In this document: positions 12,341 through 22,950 of the stretch, in pieces
How positions within the stretch are numbered: position 1 is the first letter of the stretch
Layout of the letters: every line of letters begins with the position of its first letter
Assembly (NCBI GenBank): GCA_963920635.1
Contig: OY987305.1
Coordinates: 10,331,153-10,395,152 of the forward strand
Source of the DNA: Pseudeuparius sepicola
Lineage: Eukaryota > Arthropoda > Insecta > Coleoptera > Anthribidae
Length of the DNA: 64,000 nt
Direction: 5' to 3'
Program-made: the position numbers and the translations under genes
Notes under the pieces: generated by a model
The model's input: the letters and a program-made list of their open reading frames with translations, nothing else
Told to the model about the DNA's origin: nothing
Database searches by the model: none

Positions 12341-12632
12341 GTACCGTGGTGGAAACGTGATCAACTACTCCCAGCGCGGCGGTATAAGCGTGGTGACGGA
12401 AAAACAAACCCGGACTAGTCGCCTGGTGATTTCCAGAGCGACTCCGGAAGACAGCGGCAACTATACGTGCTCGCCTAGCAGCTCTGACGCCGCCAGCGTG
12501 TTGGTGCACGTCCTGCAAGGCGAAACGCCAGCAGCAATGCAGCACAGCCACGCCACAGCTCGGCCGGCTGCTGGACTAGCTCTGCTGCTTATGTTACTCT
12601 GCTCGGTGTTTTCGAGGTTAGTAGTCATCTAA
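12341..12632 (+). CDS. dpr-family Ig cell-surface protein, C-terminal exon
   Basis: The exon follows a clear 3' splice site and reads 96 codons to a TAA at 12630-12632 after one base completing a split codon. It begins YRGGNVINYSQRGGISVVTE, the second half of the second Ig domain of Dpr proteins. The Ig F-strand motif DSGNYTC (residues 37-43) carries the conserved tyrosine and cysteine and an N-glycosylation sequon NYT. The G strand follows (ASVLVHVLQGE, then PAAMQH), a juncture typical of Dprs. The last 25 or so residues are hydrophobic (AGLALLLMLL...), fitting a GPI-attachment signal or terminal membrane segment. Dprs bind DIP partners at neuronal surfaces in synaptic specificity. GC content is far above the surroundings. 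A donor-like GAG|GTTAGT at 12617 leaves an alternative spliced C-terminus possible. Which paralogue it is cannot be told from one exon. Confidence 0.93.
12617..12622 (+). promoter_or_regulatory. Possible cryptic or alternative 5' splice site in dpr exon
   Basis: The sequence GAG|GTTAGT resembles a splice donor and sits five codons before the stop. If used, it would replace the final residues of the hydrophobic tail with sequence from a downstream exon, for which I found no candidate. I consider the TAA at 12632 the more likely end. Confidence 0.2.
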
Positions 12633-12724
12633 TTTCTACCTAAACTCTATTCAAACTAAATGCAAGTGACGCGTAAACATTTACACGATTGAAGCACGTG
12701 AACAATTCTGAGGGCTGGCTCCGC

Positions 12725-13830
12725 TACTATTCGGCGCAAGACAATTCAGCGCGGGACTTCTAAACGCAGACAATTTAGCGCGCGACAATTCAGCGCAGCG
12801 ACAATTCAGCGCACGACAATTCAGCGCGCGAAAATTTAGAGCGCGACAATTGTGCGCGCGACATTTCAGCGCGCGACAACAATTCAACACAACCACAATG
12901 AAGCTGTAGAAACAGTTTTTCCGTTATAACAGTTACGTTTTTTTTTCGACGGACAAAATCAGAATTTTGAGAAAAATCGTTACATGGATCCTGTCCTCGA
13001 TCCTGTTGCTGTAACAACAACGGAAAGAAGATACATGGTGAATATACATGGTGTCTCAAAAAACTGTGACGCTCACTTCTGGCCTAAGCTGAAGTCAGAA
13101 ATGGGTACCCACGGACAATAATAATTTTCGTTTATACAAAATAAGCTTTTCCTGCTTTTGTGTTTCGACCTTTTATTTTCGACCTTTGGATTTTCGACTT
13201 TTTTCCCGCCAATCATTATTTTCAAATTATTGGATACAAATTATAATTATTTTTTTGTCAATTCGACTGTTTGTAATTCAACACCTTTTGTGATTCGGTC
13301 TTTTGCAGTTTTTATATTTTGTGATTCGACCTTTTGTGTTTCGACCTTTTTTCCGCCAATCCACACTGTTTCATTACATTCATACCTAATAATTTATGTT
13401 TACCAAATTATAAACAGCAAGTTAGTAGCTAAGTAGGGTATACTCAATATGCGATCTGCGCTGAATTTTCTGCGCCCACTTTTTCCTGCGTGCAATTGTC
13501 TTACGCTCTTTTGTCCATGTGCTATTTTGACCCAGGGATCTTTTTTCCGGCGCTGTTTTGTCCTGCGTTCTTTCGTCTCGCGCTTACTTGTCTCTGCGCT
13601 GAAATGTCCCCGTTTTTTTGTCTCGTGCTATTTTGTCCTGCGTTCAAAAGGAGCGGAGCCCTTTCCTCTTTCCGTTGTTGTTACAGTGTCCGTCGAAAAA
13701 AAAAACGCAACTGTTATAACGGAAAAACTATTTCTACAGCTTCAATTATTATTGTGGTTGTGTTGAATTGTTGTCGCGCGCTGAAATGTCGCGCGCTCAA
13801 TTGTCGTGCTCTAAATTGTCGCGCGCCGAG
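12725..13830. mobile_element. Foldback element with GCGC minisatellite arms
   Basis: The left arm (about 12725-12960) consists of repeated units of roughly 15 bp of the form GCGCGACAATTCA, then a block beginning near 12900 that includes AACAGTTTTTCCGTTATAAC. The right arm (about 13660-13830) carries the complementary block and GCGCGCTGAAATGTC-type units. A looser array of the same GCGCTnnnTTGTC pattern occupies 13450-13660. Between the arms lies a second minisatellite of TTTCGACCTTTTGTG-like units (13160-13360). This is the architecture of foldback transposons: long, internally repetitive inverted repeats and no gene. Short cysteine/alanine-rich reading frames here are products of the repeat and not genes. 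It begins about 92 bp after the dpr stop codon. Confidence 0.75.
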
Positions 13831-13985
13831 GGCTAATACGAGGCAGAACCGCATTAAGGACGATCTCTATGAATTTTATAATGTAAAATATTAAAATAAT
13901 ATGCCCCAGTATTAAGAACTTTAAAAACAAACACTTATGGCACACCTATAGACTTCTTGAAAATGTAATCGTAGCTCCAAAGATT

Positions 13986-14022
13986 AATAAACAGCGAAAT
14001 AATTATATCGGTAAAAAATAAA
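13986..14022 (+). promoter_or_regulatory. Candidate poly(A) signals for dpr
   Basis: Canonical AATAAA hexamers occur at 13986-13991 and 14017-14022. I found none between the dpr stop and the foldback element. If these are used, the 3' UTR would be about 1.4 kb and would include the entire foldback hairpin. This is inference from motif position only. Confidence 0.3.
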
Positions 14023-14516
14023 GGTCCACTTGCAACTCAATACACCTCTGTAAGAAATACGGACTCGCTGCACTCGCCCGACGGGCAAGACTTTATTGCC
14101 GTCTAGCCAATAGCAAGCCGATCAGGTGCGTATCACGCTCTAGCCATGCAACAACTTGTTTTTATGTTTTACTTGCGTTTAGTTTGAATAGAGTTTAGCA
14201 ATCTAATTTCGTATCTAGGTAGTTTAGATTTAACCAACGTGAATTAAGAACGTGTGGCATTATAACATATCAATTAATATACCTAACAACATAATAACCT
14301 TATGTGGACGACTAATAATTAGCAATCATATAACACTAAAGGTAGGTACCTTTACAGAAGAAACAGGTTAGGTTAGCAGAAACAAAATTGAAATTTTAAA
14401 TCTGGGGATAGATAGCATTATTCAAATGCCTCCTGTTATATTGCGGTTTTGTCTTATACAAGGAAAGAGAGAGGACGCCTAACAGGACTCGCGGCAGTGT
14501 TACCGACTGCCACATC
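14023..14516. other. Unassigned sequence
   Basis: No gene was recognised. A somewhat GC-richer patch near 14060-14150 has no supported coding frame. Confidence 0.4.
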
Positions 14517-15737
14517 GCACTACAGGCGAGGCCAACGATAAAGACAGGCCACGGCGCTAACGCATAATCGCGTAGTCACGTGACCAACTTAGTGCTATAT
14601 AATGAAAGGCATTTTTGGAGATAAGTAGAAAAAACAAATTTCGTAACAATTTGGCAAGTTTTCTTTCATCTATTACATTATTGGTTTTGTGCATCCAAGC
14701 TTTCTCTAATTGTTTTTTCAAAATTTTCAACCTGCCTCAGCTGTTTTGGGGTGAAAGTTAAACGGCACTGCACTCATAATATTTTGGCACTTCTCAAAAA
14801 TTGTTGGGACATCACCTTCCTTTAGCTTAGGTGATATTCTCTATAGGTATTTTCCTCCCACAACACATTTGTCCACTTTAATTGTTTCACTTTCTTGAAA
14901 ATGTGTTAACCACAGCCACACATACTTAAGGGTTTTTTAGAAATTAAATCTCATTTGGAATTTGACGAATCCATTTTTGGCCGAAATTATCATCCCGAGG
15001 CAAAATGTTTGTTATGGCGACACTTTCTTCCTGGCTTTTGTAATATGTATAAATATAATATAAACAGACCCAATATTTCGTATTTAGGTTATTTTTTACG
15101 AAATAAAAATGAAAACTAACCTCAGTATAGGTATACTGTGAATATTGACGAGGTCTCAGTTGTTCGGCAGCGTGAAAGACCGAATATAAACCGTATCGGG
15201 GCGTGGGTCGACAACGAAAATCAACGGTTACAACACTGATTTATTTCGCACAAGGTGAATGGTGAATACAATAAATACACAAACCCGAACGTGGTCAACG
15301 GGAACGGCTTCCAGCCACCCGGACCGTCTGAACTCGCGGATCTCCCGTAAGCAATTCACCCCTCTGTGTCTCAGGCTCCACTGTCCATGTCCATAATAGT
15401 CCATTCCGGAATTCCGGGCTCCCTATTCTGTGGTTCGGGGGAGAATTCCCCTTTACAGCGCTCACGCGTCGGTGCGAGCGGCACCAATACTCTTGGACGG
15501 CACGACTCCCACCCAGAGGCCATAATAACACCTGGGCGATTCCCCTCCGCCAGGACACACGCGCACTAGACACAAACTTGTTTCTAAAATATAAACTAAG
15601 ACGTTTAAAAAGACTTTGAAAACCCATGCTGCCGCTTTCAGTTATGTGACAAATGACATGTAACGTCGGCCTAAGATGGTCACGTGATTTTTGTGCGCCA
15701 GGGCCTGTCTTTATAGTAGGCCTTGACTACAGGCCAG
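14517..15737. mobile_element. Inverted-repeat element carrying THAP remnant and GC-rich block
   Basis: Imperfect inverted repeats of roughly 70-80 bp flank the element. The left one contains ATAAAGACAGGCCACGGCGC and ends near GTCACGTGACC (14590). The right one starts at GGTCACGTGA (15677) and contains GGGCCTGTCTTTAT. Inside are a decayed THAP domain on the minus strand (14740-15035) and a GC-rich block (about 15280-15570) of unknown origin, which could be part of a retroelement LTR. A THAP domain between terminal repeats would fit a P-element-like transposon, but no catalytic domain remains. Confidence 0.55.
14740..15035 (-). pseudogene. Degenerate THAP-domain (P-element-like) fragment
   Basis: Reading the minus strand from about 15035, and allowing for frameshifts and stops, gives RDDNFGQKWIRQIPNE, then KYVWLWLTHFQES, then a stretch ending LKEGDVPTIFEK. 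THAP domains show the pattern F-P.(D)...WI..I....., a (V/L)CS.HF.. block, and a closing AVPTIF. The second block here has lost its cysteine (LWLTHF where CS.HF is expected), and the first CxxC pair was not found in frame. The coding strand is broken several times, so this is a dead copy. THAP domains in transposons bind terminal DNA. Confidence 0.55.
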
Positions 15738-17640
15738 TGGCGTAGCATGAAGCGCGTTCTTAGCCAATATCACAAAAATGTTAAAAATGAAAATGTAGTT
15801 AATTTTGACTTCAATGTAATTTAAAATATGTGAAGCTAGTGTAAAGTGCTGAAATATATTTATTTGCGGCGATTTCGAATCAATCAAAATAAAATAAATA
15901 ATGGAAACCAGCTGATATTTTTATGAAACTATCATAATCAATTAAGAAATTTTCAATAAAAACGATGTTAAAAATAATTATATTGGTCCTATTTACAAAC
16001 AAAACAATGCACTTTATCATACTAAAAGGTATAAGAAAATTTGAAGAGGTTATATTGAGAAAAAATAAAGTTTCTTTCAAAGGTATCTTGTTAAATATTT
16101 ACCTGTGAAATTAACTCCCGGGCTTTTGCTTTTCACTTCTGCTTTTGCAACCAAACGCTGAACAATTCACCACCAAGAGTATATTTTTCCCTCAATCATT
16201 GTTACATTTAATTCACAAATTCACGAAATTAACTCACATCGTCCTCGCTTTGTCCGCCACATATAAAATGGCCGCCGTTCAAAACGACGTAACAAAATCT
16301 ATACACGGCAGGGTAGGCAAGCGCGATGTCCCCTCTCTTTCGTTGTCTAAGGGTTTTGTCAACAAGTGTATTATCAGTTGCCTATTTCTATTACACTATG
16401 ATCCTTGGGTAAATACCAAGACCTAATGTGACAGTGTGAAAAGTTTTTAACCACGGGCTGAAGTTAGCTGCAGTTGTGTTTAAAATGCCATTTGACGTCC
16501 GCGGAATAATGAATCAAAATAATTTAGATCCCAAAATGAGCCACTAATCTGCCAACGGTATCAACTCGGTAAATACCTATATGTTAAAACAGCATATAAA
16601 TTGCGATGGTCCAGTATCGTGTCGGCCAGTGCTAAAACAAAGCCAGCAAAAGCTGCAATGACCCATTTGAAAGCCGCAAATCCCGTGTTTACCGAGACAA
16701 TTGCGTCACTCGGTAAATTTAAAACTGCGTCCGTATTTTTCTGGGAGGATCCGAGATGTGTCGATAAATGATCCCTTCACCAACAATGACTAAACAGAGC
16801 CTCCAGAGCCCTCTCCTCTGGGGCTCTGGAGGGTCCTTGAGCTCCTGGTCTCCCCCTAGAGGCCTATATCTGTATTTCGCAAATTTCAAGACGCATCACG
16901 ATTTAATTGATGTCTCTGCTTGTCCGAGCCTTATTAAGCCTACCTGCCTGTTCGCCAGTCGTTTGGCACTGTTTATCTCCACCTCCATGCACGCCGTTTT
17001 GAATACACGCATTTATTACAGTTTGCTTTGATGGGAGATGGAATGGTCCAGAATTTGTTTGCCAAGTATTCCCGTGAATTATTACATTTTCCAAGTAGCG
17101 TATCCTTTACATTCATGTAAACTTTAGTGGGTAGGTATTTTTAATAATTACTCGTTTCATTCTGATATAGGAACCAGAAACTATCCAAATTTTCATATTG
17201 GCCTCGGATTTCTTTAAACAACCTCCTCGGCCAAAAAAGTTCACTTACGCATCTCGCAATGTAAATAACTATACAGCTCAAGGGAGCTGTTAATTTCACA
17301 AATAACTTTCTAAAAAAAATACGAAATAGTTACTATTCAAATCATAGTAAATATAAAAAAGTTTTTCAGTCGCAATTGCAGGTTTTTAATTCTCAGTTTG
17401 GTACAAATGCACACTAATTTCAAATAAATTATGTCACAAAATCAGTCTGTAAATTATTGGTTTAGACAAATTTGGAGAGATCTCTTGATAATAAATGTTC
17501 CTGACTAGTTGAATTTCGTACTAGGATAACCACTATAGTTTAAAAACTAACTTGACGCTGTTTTTAGAATAAAATGAGATATTTATGTACTTTTTATAAT
17601 ATATTTTTTTGTAATTATTTAATCAATATACAATGTCACA
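15738..17640. other. Unassigned, possibly single-copy DNA
   Basis: No gene was recognised. At 16801-16831 a short perfect hairpin (stem CTCCAGAGCCC, 9-base loop) lies in a GC-rich patch. The CpG-richer stretch at 16260-16350 has no supported reading frame. Confidence 0.4.
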
Positions 17641-17870
17641 TACAGGGTAAGTTTTTTAATGATCAGTGTGGGGATCTCGGAAACTAGCGGAGATAGAAGG
17701 AAGGTTAAATGGGGAAAGAATTGCAGTTTTATGGGCCCAATTTAACGCGCCTGGTTCATTTTTGAAAAAAGTCCTGGCTTACTAGATATTTTGAAAAAAC
17801 GAAATTTTGGAGATTTATTCCAATCCATCTAGCGTCATTGTTTCTGATTTTATATTCGAATATTTCAAAA
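17641..17870. mobile_element. Truncated left end of the CAGGGTGAG mariner-like family
   Basis: It starts TACAGGGTAAGTTTTTTAAT and continues through GGGGATCTCGGAAACTAG and AATGGGGAAAGAATTGCAG. These blocks are shared with the ends of the elements at 34390, 36213 and 41515. The right half is absent and sequence of a Penelope-like element follows. Confidence 0.65.
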
Positions 17871-17879
17871 AATATTGTC

Positions 17880-19099
17880 CCATTTTAAGTTCAATAAATT
17901 CATCATGTCATTCGTTAGCAAAATATTTACTTAAAATTGTTAATCCGTTAGGAGGAAACTCAAATTAATTGATCCGAAACCGTAATCATTTTTTAAAAAA
18001 AATTAGGGAGCATCAATTTCCGAATCATTATATATTAGCTAGCTTTGATGTGGTTAGTCTTTTTACAAATGTCCGTGTTGACAATCATTGAATATTATAC
18101 TACTTATTTTCAACCAGGAAAATAAGCAGTTTATTCGTGGAAGATTTTGAACAAAATGAGTTGTCTAGGTATGTCCACCAACCTAATGTTTGGTGGAGAT
18201 ATGTAGATAACATATTTATTATATGGGAACATTCAGTAGATGATTTAAATTCATTATTAAATTTTATAAACTCACAAGAACCTTTTATTAAGTTTACCCT
18301 AGAAAATAGAAAATAATAATAATTACCTTTCTTAGATGTTTCTATACTAAAATGAGATAGTATAGAAACTATAGTCCCTATTGGTTCGAACCGAGGCAAG
18401 GGCATGCACATGTCTTTAAAGAAAAACACCGCTATGGCCAAGAGCGCTGGAAAATGTGGATTCACGGTATTGCCACAGAATCTGTGGTATTGCTCCTAAA
18501 TAGCTTTATCCGTGTGATTTACTAATTGTAATACACTCACTGGGATTACTACGGTTTTCTAGAGTTTTCCGTAGTACTTGAGCGAATGCTATCCTAGTTC
18601 TATCGGGAAAAAGTCGACCCTAGCCGCAAATGGCAACGAAGACCAAATAATAGTAATTGCCCCCCTCTCCCGCACAAGCATGTAGTTGCTTCTGGGGTAC
18701 TCCTAGTTTGGAGTATTGTGAGGATGAGAATTATTAATTATTATTATTATAGAAAACTAACACATACTAATAGATATCGCCATTTTAATTGCAATCATAT
18801 TAGTGCTAAAAAAGGAGTAATTAAAAGTTTATATGACAGGGCTAAAACTATTTGTTCTAATAACACAAAATTTGAGGAGGAAATAAAACACATCAAATAG
18901 ATATGTTCTTACGAAGAACAGTTATCCTTTTGAAGTTTTTAAGCACAACAATGCGAATGGAATTAGAGAAATAAATCTGGCGGACCGATCGGTAAATGTA
19001 ATTATTCCTTATATTCCTGGACTATCAGATAAACTAAAACGCATAGGCAATCGTTTTAATGTCATAACAGCATTTAAAACCAAACAATCGTTGTTTTAA
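17880..19099 (+). pseudogene. Penelope-like element reverse transcriptase, split by an insertion
   Basis: Broken plus-strand frames give successive landmarks of a Penelope-like (PLE) reverse transcriptase. HSLAKYLLKIVNPLGGN lies near 17905-17960. SFDVVSLFTNV, the motif A region with the first catalytic aspartate, lies near 18040-18075. WWRYVDNIFIIW, where the usual YVDD is YVDN, is at 18191-18226, and LSFLDVSIL near 18330. After an insertion (18377-18746) the frame resumes with YRKLTHTNRYRHF, AKKGVIKSLYDRA and finally IPGLSDKLKRI, ending at a stop at 19097-19099. The downstream GIY-YIG endonuclease found in many PLEs is not visible. Stops, frameshifts and the altered active site show that it is dead. 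Confidence 0.75.
18377..18746 (+). mobile_element. SINE-like insertion within the Penelope-like element
   Basis: This 370-bp segment interrupts the reverse transcriptase between SILK..ETI and YRKLTHTNRY. It begins close to GGTTCGAACC, which matches an RNA polymerase III B-box, and ends GGTGAGAA-type sequence followed by an (ATT)n tail. The short direct repeat TATAG occurs at both junctions. A B-box head, A/T-rich simple tail and target duplication are the marks of a tRNA-derived SINE. No A-box was seen, so it may be 5'-truncated. A second copy is at 19308-19755 and a reversed tail at 21300-21360. Confidence 0.55.
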
Positions 19100-19307
19100 T
19101 GTTAGACATTTATGAATTTTCAAAGTTAAAACTGAACTAACCTCTGATAAGAGCTTATTTAATAGATCCAGTTAAAAAACCCAATTAAAAATTAAAATAA
19201 TCTATGGTCATTGGGCTGGCCTTTCTGGAACACTCTGTATAATAAATCGGTATCAATTTACTCATTTGTTTTCCAATATAACAAAAAGTGGTTAGCAATT
19301 TTTGGAC

Positions 19308-19755
19308 AAAATGTGGATTCACGAAATTGCTCCTTAATAACTTTATCTGTGCGATTTACTAATTGTCCTACACTCACTTGGATTATTATGGGTCAAAATG
19401 TTGAATCACCACGCACGTGGTGTACATTGAGTCTTAACAGTACTTCAGTTTTTTTATATCTACAAGCTTTTATTTAACTTGCAATGTATATGGTGAACTA
19501 TGTATGTAAGTATGTATGTTTGGGTCAAATCTTGCAAGCTGAATTAGAACCACTTCCTGACATCCGATTGAGCTGAAATTTTCTATGGTTTTCCGTAGAA
19601 CTTAATGTTATCCAAGTTCTCTCAGGAAAAGTCGGCCCTGTCGGAAATGGCGCAAATAGCAAAAATAATAGTAATTGCCTCCTCCACCGCAAAAGCATTC
19701 AGTTGCTTCTGGGGTACTCCTAGTTTGGAGTATTGTGGGAGTGAGAACTATTATT
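19308..19755 (+). mobile_element. Second SINE-like copy, itself interrupted
   Basis: It shares with 18450-18746 the blocks AATGTGGATTCACG, TTTACTAATTGT, TTCCGTAGAACTTA-like sequence and the 3' block TTCTGGGGTACTCCTAGTTT, ending in TATTATTAG. Between about 19390 and 19585 it is interrupted by a short truncated copy of the CAAGCTTTTATTTAACTTGC element. This gives a relative order: SINE first, then the CAAGC element. Confidence 0.6.
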
Positions 19756-20321
19756 AGTATTATTTGTCAGTATTTAAAGTGACGTCTGAATCCGTCGCAT
19801 TAGGTATGCAGCTAAACTCAGTGTTTGCCGTTCAGTGTTCGGTCGCACCTAACTGTTCCTGCCAATAAGTTTTAACTGATGACTCGCTGACCTATAACTT
19901 GACTGCCCATTAGGAAACGTTCATTTACAATTATTACAGTCGGATGAAATGAATCGTTATCGGTGGCATGGTGGGCAAGAGGCGCTGCAGCGCGGTGCAT
20001 GTCTACTTTTCCAACTCAAAATTGAAATTCTGGGTTTGTACTTGGCCACACCTGTCGGAACTTTCTTCGTTTATGATTAAATTAAGCCAGAGGTTTATGT
20101 TGGAAACTTCGCCGTGTGAGGATTCTTTGAAGAATTATCGGGCAACTATGTTGGTTAGTAAAGTAGACAGGTTACTAGGCAGTGAGCCCACAAGTGTGGA
20201 AAATCACTTCAAATAAGAGCGAGGCGTTTATTAGTTACAGTTATTCCACTACTCTTTTACTAACCTATCTCAAAAAGTAAATAAATGCAATGTTAACAGT
20301 ACTTCAGTTTTTTTACATTTA

Positions 20322-21230
20322 CAAGCTTTTATTTAACTTGCAATGTATGGTGAACTATGTATGTATAGGTATGTATGTTTAGGTCAAATCTTGCAAGCTG
20401 AATTAGAACCACTTCGTGACATCCGATTGAGCTGAAATTTTGCAAACACCTGTAGTTCCGGTGACAATACAATATACAATACTCAATATAGTAATACTTT
20501 CAAAATGGCCGTCGCCACAAGATGGCGGATGATGTATTTTTTGTCAACTCCCTTAATATGGGTATCAAATAAAAGGGCTTGAAGAATAGAAAACGATAGA
20601 GTTAGTGACATCACACTAAATTCAATATGGTCGCCCCTCTAAGATGGCGGATAATGTATTTTTTGTCAACCCCCTTAATATGGGTATCAAATGAAAGGGC
20701 TTAAAGAGTAGAAAACGATAAAGTTAGTGACATCACACTAAATTCAATATGGATGCCGCTCCAACACGGCGGATTACATTTTTTCCCTTAATATGGGCAT
20801 TAAATGAAAGGGCTTGAAGAGTAGAACTAAAAAGTTGAAGAAATAATTATTAATAAAAAAATATTTTTAAAAACAAGCTTTTATTTACCTAAATGCTCTA
20901 AAAAGAAGAAAATAACCAAAAAATTCAAACCAAAGCAAACCCATAATTTTGTTTCATTATAAAATTGTATATGATATATAAAAGCTTGTCGCGAGAATAT
21001 AAATATATATCTTGAAAGTAATTCTAACTAGAAAATATATTTTTCTATAAAAGAAATTTACACACGAAAATTTCGCGACAAGCTTTTATATCATATACAA
21101 TTTGATAATGTAACAAAATTATGGGTTTGCTTTGGTTTGAATTTTTTGATTATTATCTTCTTTTTAGAGCATTTAGGTAAATAAAAGCTTGTTTTTAAAA
21201 ATATTTTTTTTTATTACTAATTTTATTTTA
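20322..21230 (+). mobile_element. Composite 122-bp-repeat/hairpin element (copy 2)
   Basis: Same design as 9031-10025: the CAAGCTTTTATTTAACTTGC start, ATGTATG run, GAGCTGAAATTTTGCA block, tandem units with landmarks at 20519, 20641 and 20763, then a palindrome (about 20840-21230) with CTTGTCGCGAGA-type inner stem. It has three units where copy 1 has four. The flank TTAACAGTACTTCAGTTTTT just left of it is shared with the truncated piece at 19435, pointing to local duplication. Confidence 0.75.
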
Positions 21231-22950
21231 TAATTTATGACATAGGTAGTAAATTAAAATATATCCCAGAAATTCTCAAACTATATCAGCAGAGCGCATC
21301 ACATGTAATAATAATAATTATTATTCTCACCCTCAAAATACTCCAGGAGTACCCCTTTATATTTATTGATAAGTTAAATGTCACTATCAATCTGAGATAT
21401 AGAACATTTGTTCTTGTTGCACACTGTTAAATGATATGCAAACATGGCTAAAGTTCTTGTTTGATCTTTTAATGGTGGGTATGTCTATGGAAACCCAACA
21501 AGAACAATGGTCCAGGTTTACGTATAATTTACATCATAATCGCATGGTCAAATTCCCACAGACTTTATGAACAATATGGAAAGTTAGTTCGCTCTTCGCT
21601 TAAAGCACTTCCTAGATAGTTAGAAACAAGCCATAATCGATTTGAACATATTATAGATACATATTTTGTCAATAGTATTTCTCGACTTATCCTGTAAAAC
21701 ACGATGGTATGGGTTCTTATTAAAAAAAAAATTGAAGCTTCTTAGAACTTTACTAGTCTCGCAAGCAACTCCGTTTTTTTTTTCAGACTATATTATATGA
21801 CAAGAAACATTAACAAGCAGCATAAATATAGCGAAAAATACATGTATAGCAACACTGAATGGTCTTTTAAATCTGGAGATTTCCACAAGACGTCGACCGC
21901 CAATAACGAAGTATGACGTTTGGCTGAAAATAAATACTTTCCTCGTATAAGGCAGCGGATTTCAATCTTTCCATTGTTCACTACAACTTTCGTTATAAAA
22001 GGAGTTTCAGAGAATCGCTGGCAGAAGACACAAGTGGGCCAAAATCTGCAGCACTTCTCTTGAATTTTCCATTAAATGTCATAGTTTAGGTCTGCAGTTC
22101 AGGTTATATTATATTTTTACCGCAAAAGTAAACAGGATAGGTAATTTGGACCTATTCCTAAAAATGTAAGCCTCTTGTGACCGCTGTCTTATTTCTTACA
22201 GTGATTGTATTGGTCTCCTCTGAAATCCAAATTTTACTATTTTCACTGCAGTTCATAAGAATCTAAATATTTAAATAACTTTTTGTTCTAAAAATGTGTA
22301 AAAAATGCATGCAAAAATTTCTTTAATATATTAAAACCTGTGGTAAGTTTGAAACAATAAATTTATATTTTAATTTTCAGTAGCCATGGTTGGCGGTACA
22401 TTTACATAAATAGAAATATTTTCTTTATAGAAAAATGCAATAATTGAAAAATACGTGTTAAATACCTTCCAAAATGTAGTAGTTACTCTGAGGTAGAACC
22501 TAATCAGTTTTAAATCGTTCGTTACGTTACCCAAAACACTGCAACCACTTACTATCAACTGTTATCGGTTCCCTTTCTGGAATACCTTCTGCTTCCATTA
22601 AGGGTATTGGTCTGGAGGTCAATTCTCTAATATCACGGAGGTTAAGCTCGCTTGTAACGTCTTCATTCCTTTGTGTGAACTTCCTGCGCCACTCTAGCCG
22701 AACTATAAAATTTATGTACTTCGTTTTTTCGAGTTTTGCGACAAATGTAACACTTTTTTTAATCTTAAGAATTTTTAAAATAATTTATAATTGATTTAGT
22801 CACAAAACAGAACAAAAAGATTATATTTTTCATTAGCACAATTGTAGCCAGATTTCGCGATCGTGCTAGGCACTTGTATTTCGTTGAACATTCATATTAT
22901 TCGAGTTGGTTTTTAATTGCTTATTTAAATGTGATTTTCTTATTTCATAT
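21231..22950. other. Mostly unassigned; reversed SINE tail at 21300-21360
   Basis: At about 21305-21360 the complement of the SINE-like 3' end appears (ATTATTATTCTCACCCTCA, then CTCCAGGAGTACCCC), a solo tail in reverse orientation. The rest shows no gene. Confidence 0.45.

Noticed and set aside
12681..13059. Cys/Ala/Arg-rich peptides (CRALNCRAL repeats)
   Set aside because: They are translations of the GCGC minisatellite of the foldback element, present in several frames and on both strands.
15295..15627. 110-codon minus-strand frame in a GC-rich block
   Set aside because: GC-rich DNA lacks stops by chance. No recognisable domain, and the plus strand is open as well. More likely retroelement LTR or other noncoding DNA.
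18377..18400. A tRNA gene, because of the GGTTCGAACC B-box
   Set aside because: No cloverleaf or A-box could be formed upstream, where the sequence is reverse transcriptase. It is better explained as a SINE head fragment.
18100..18465. 121-codon minus-strand frame
   Set aside because: Antisense to the Penelope-like reverse transcriptase and reaching into the SINE-like insert.
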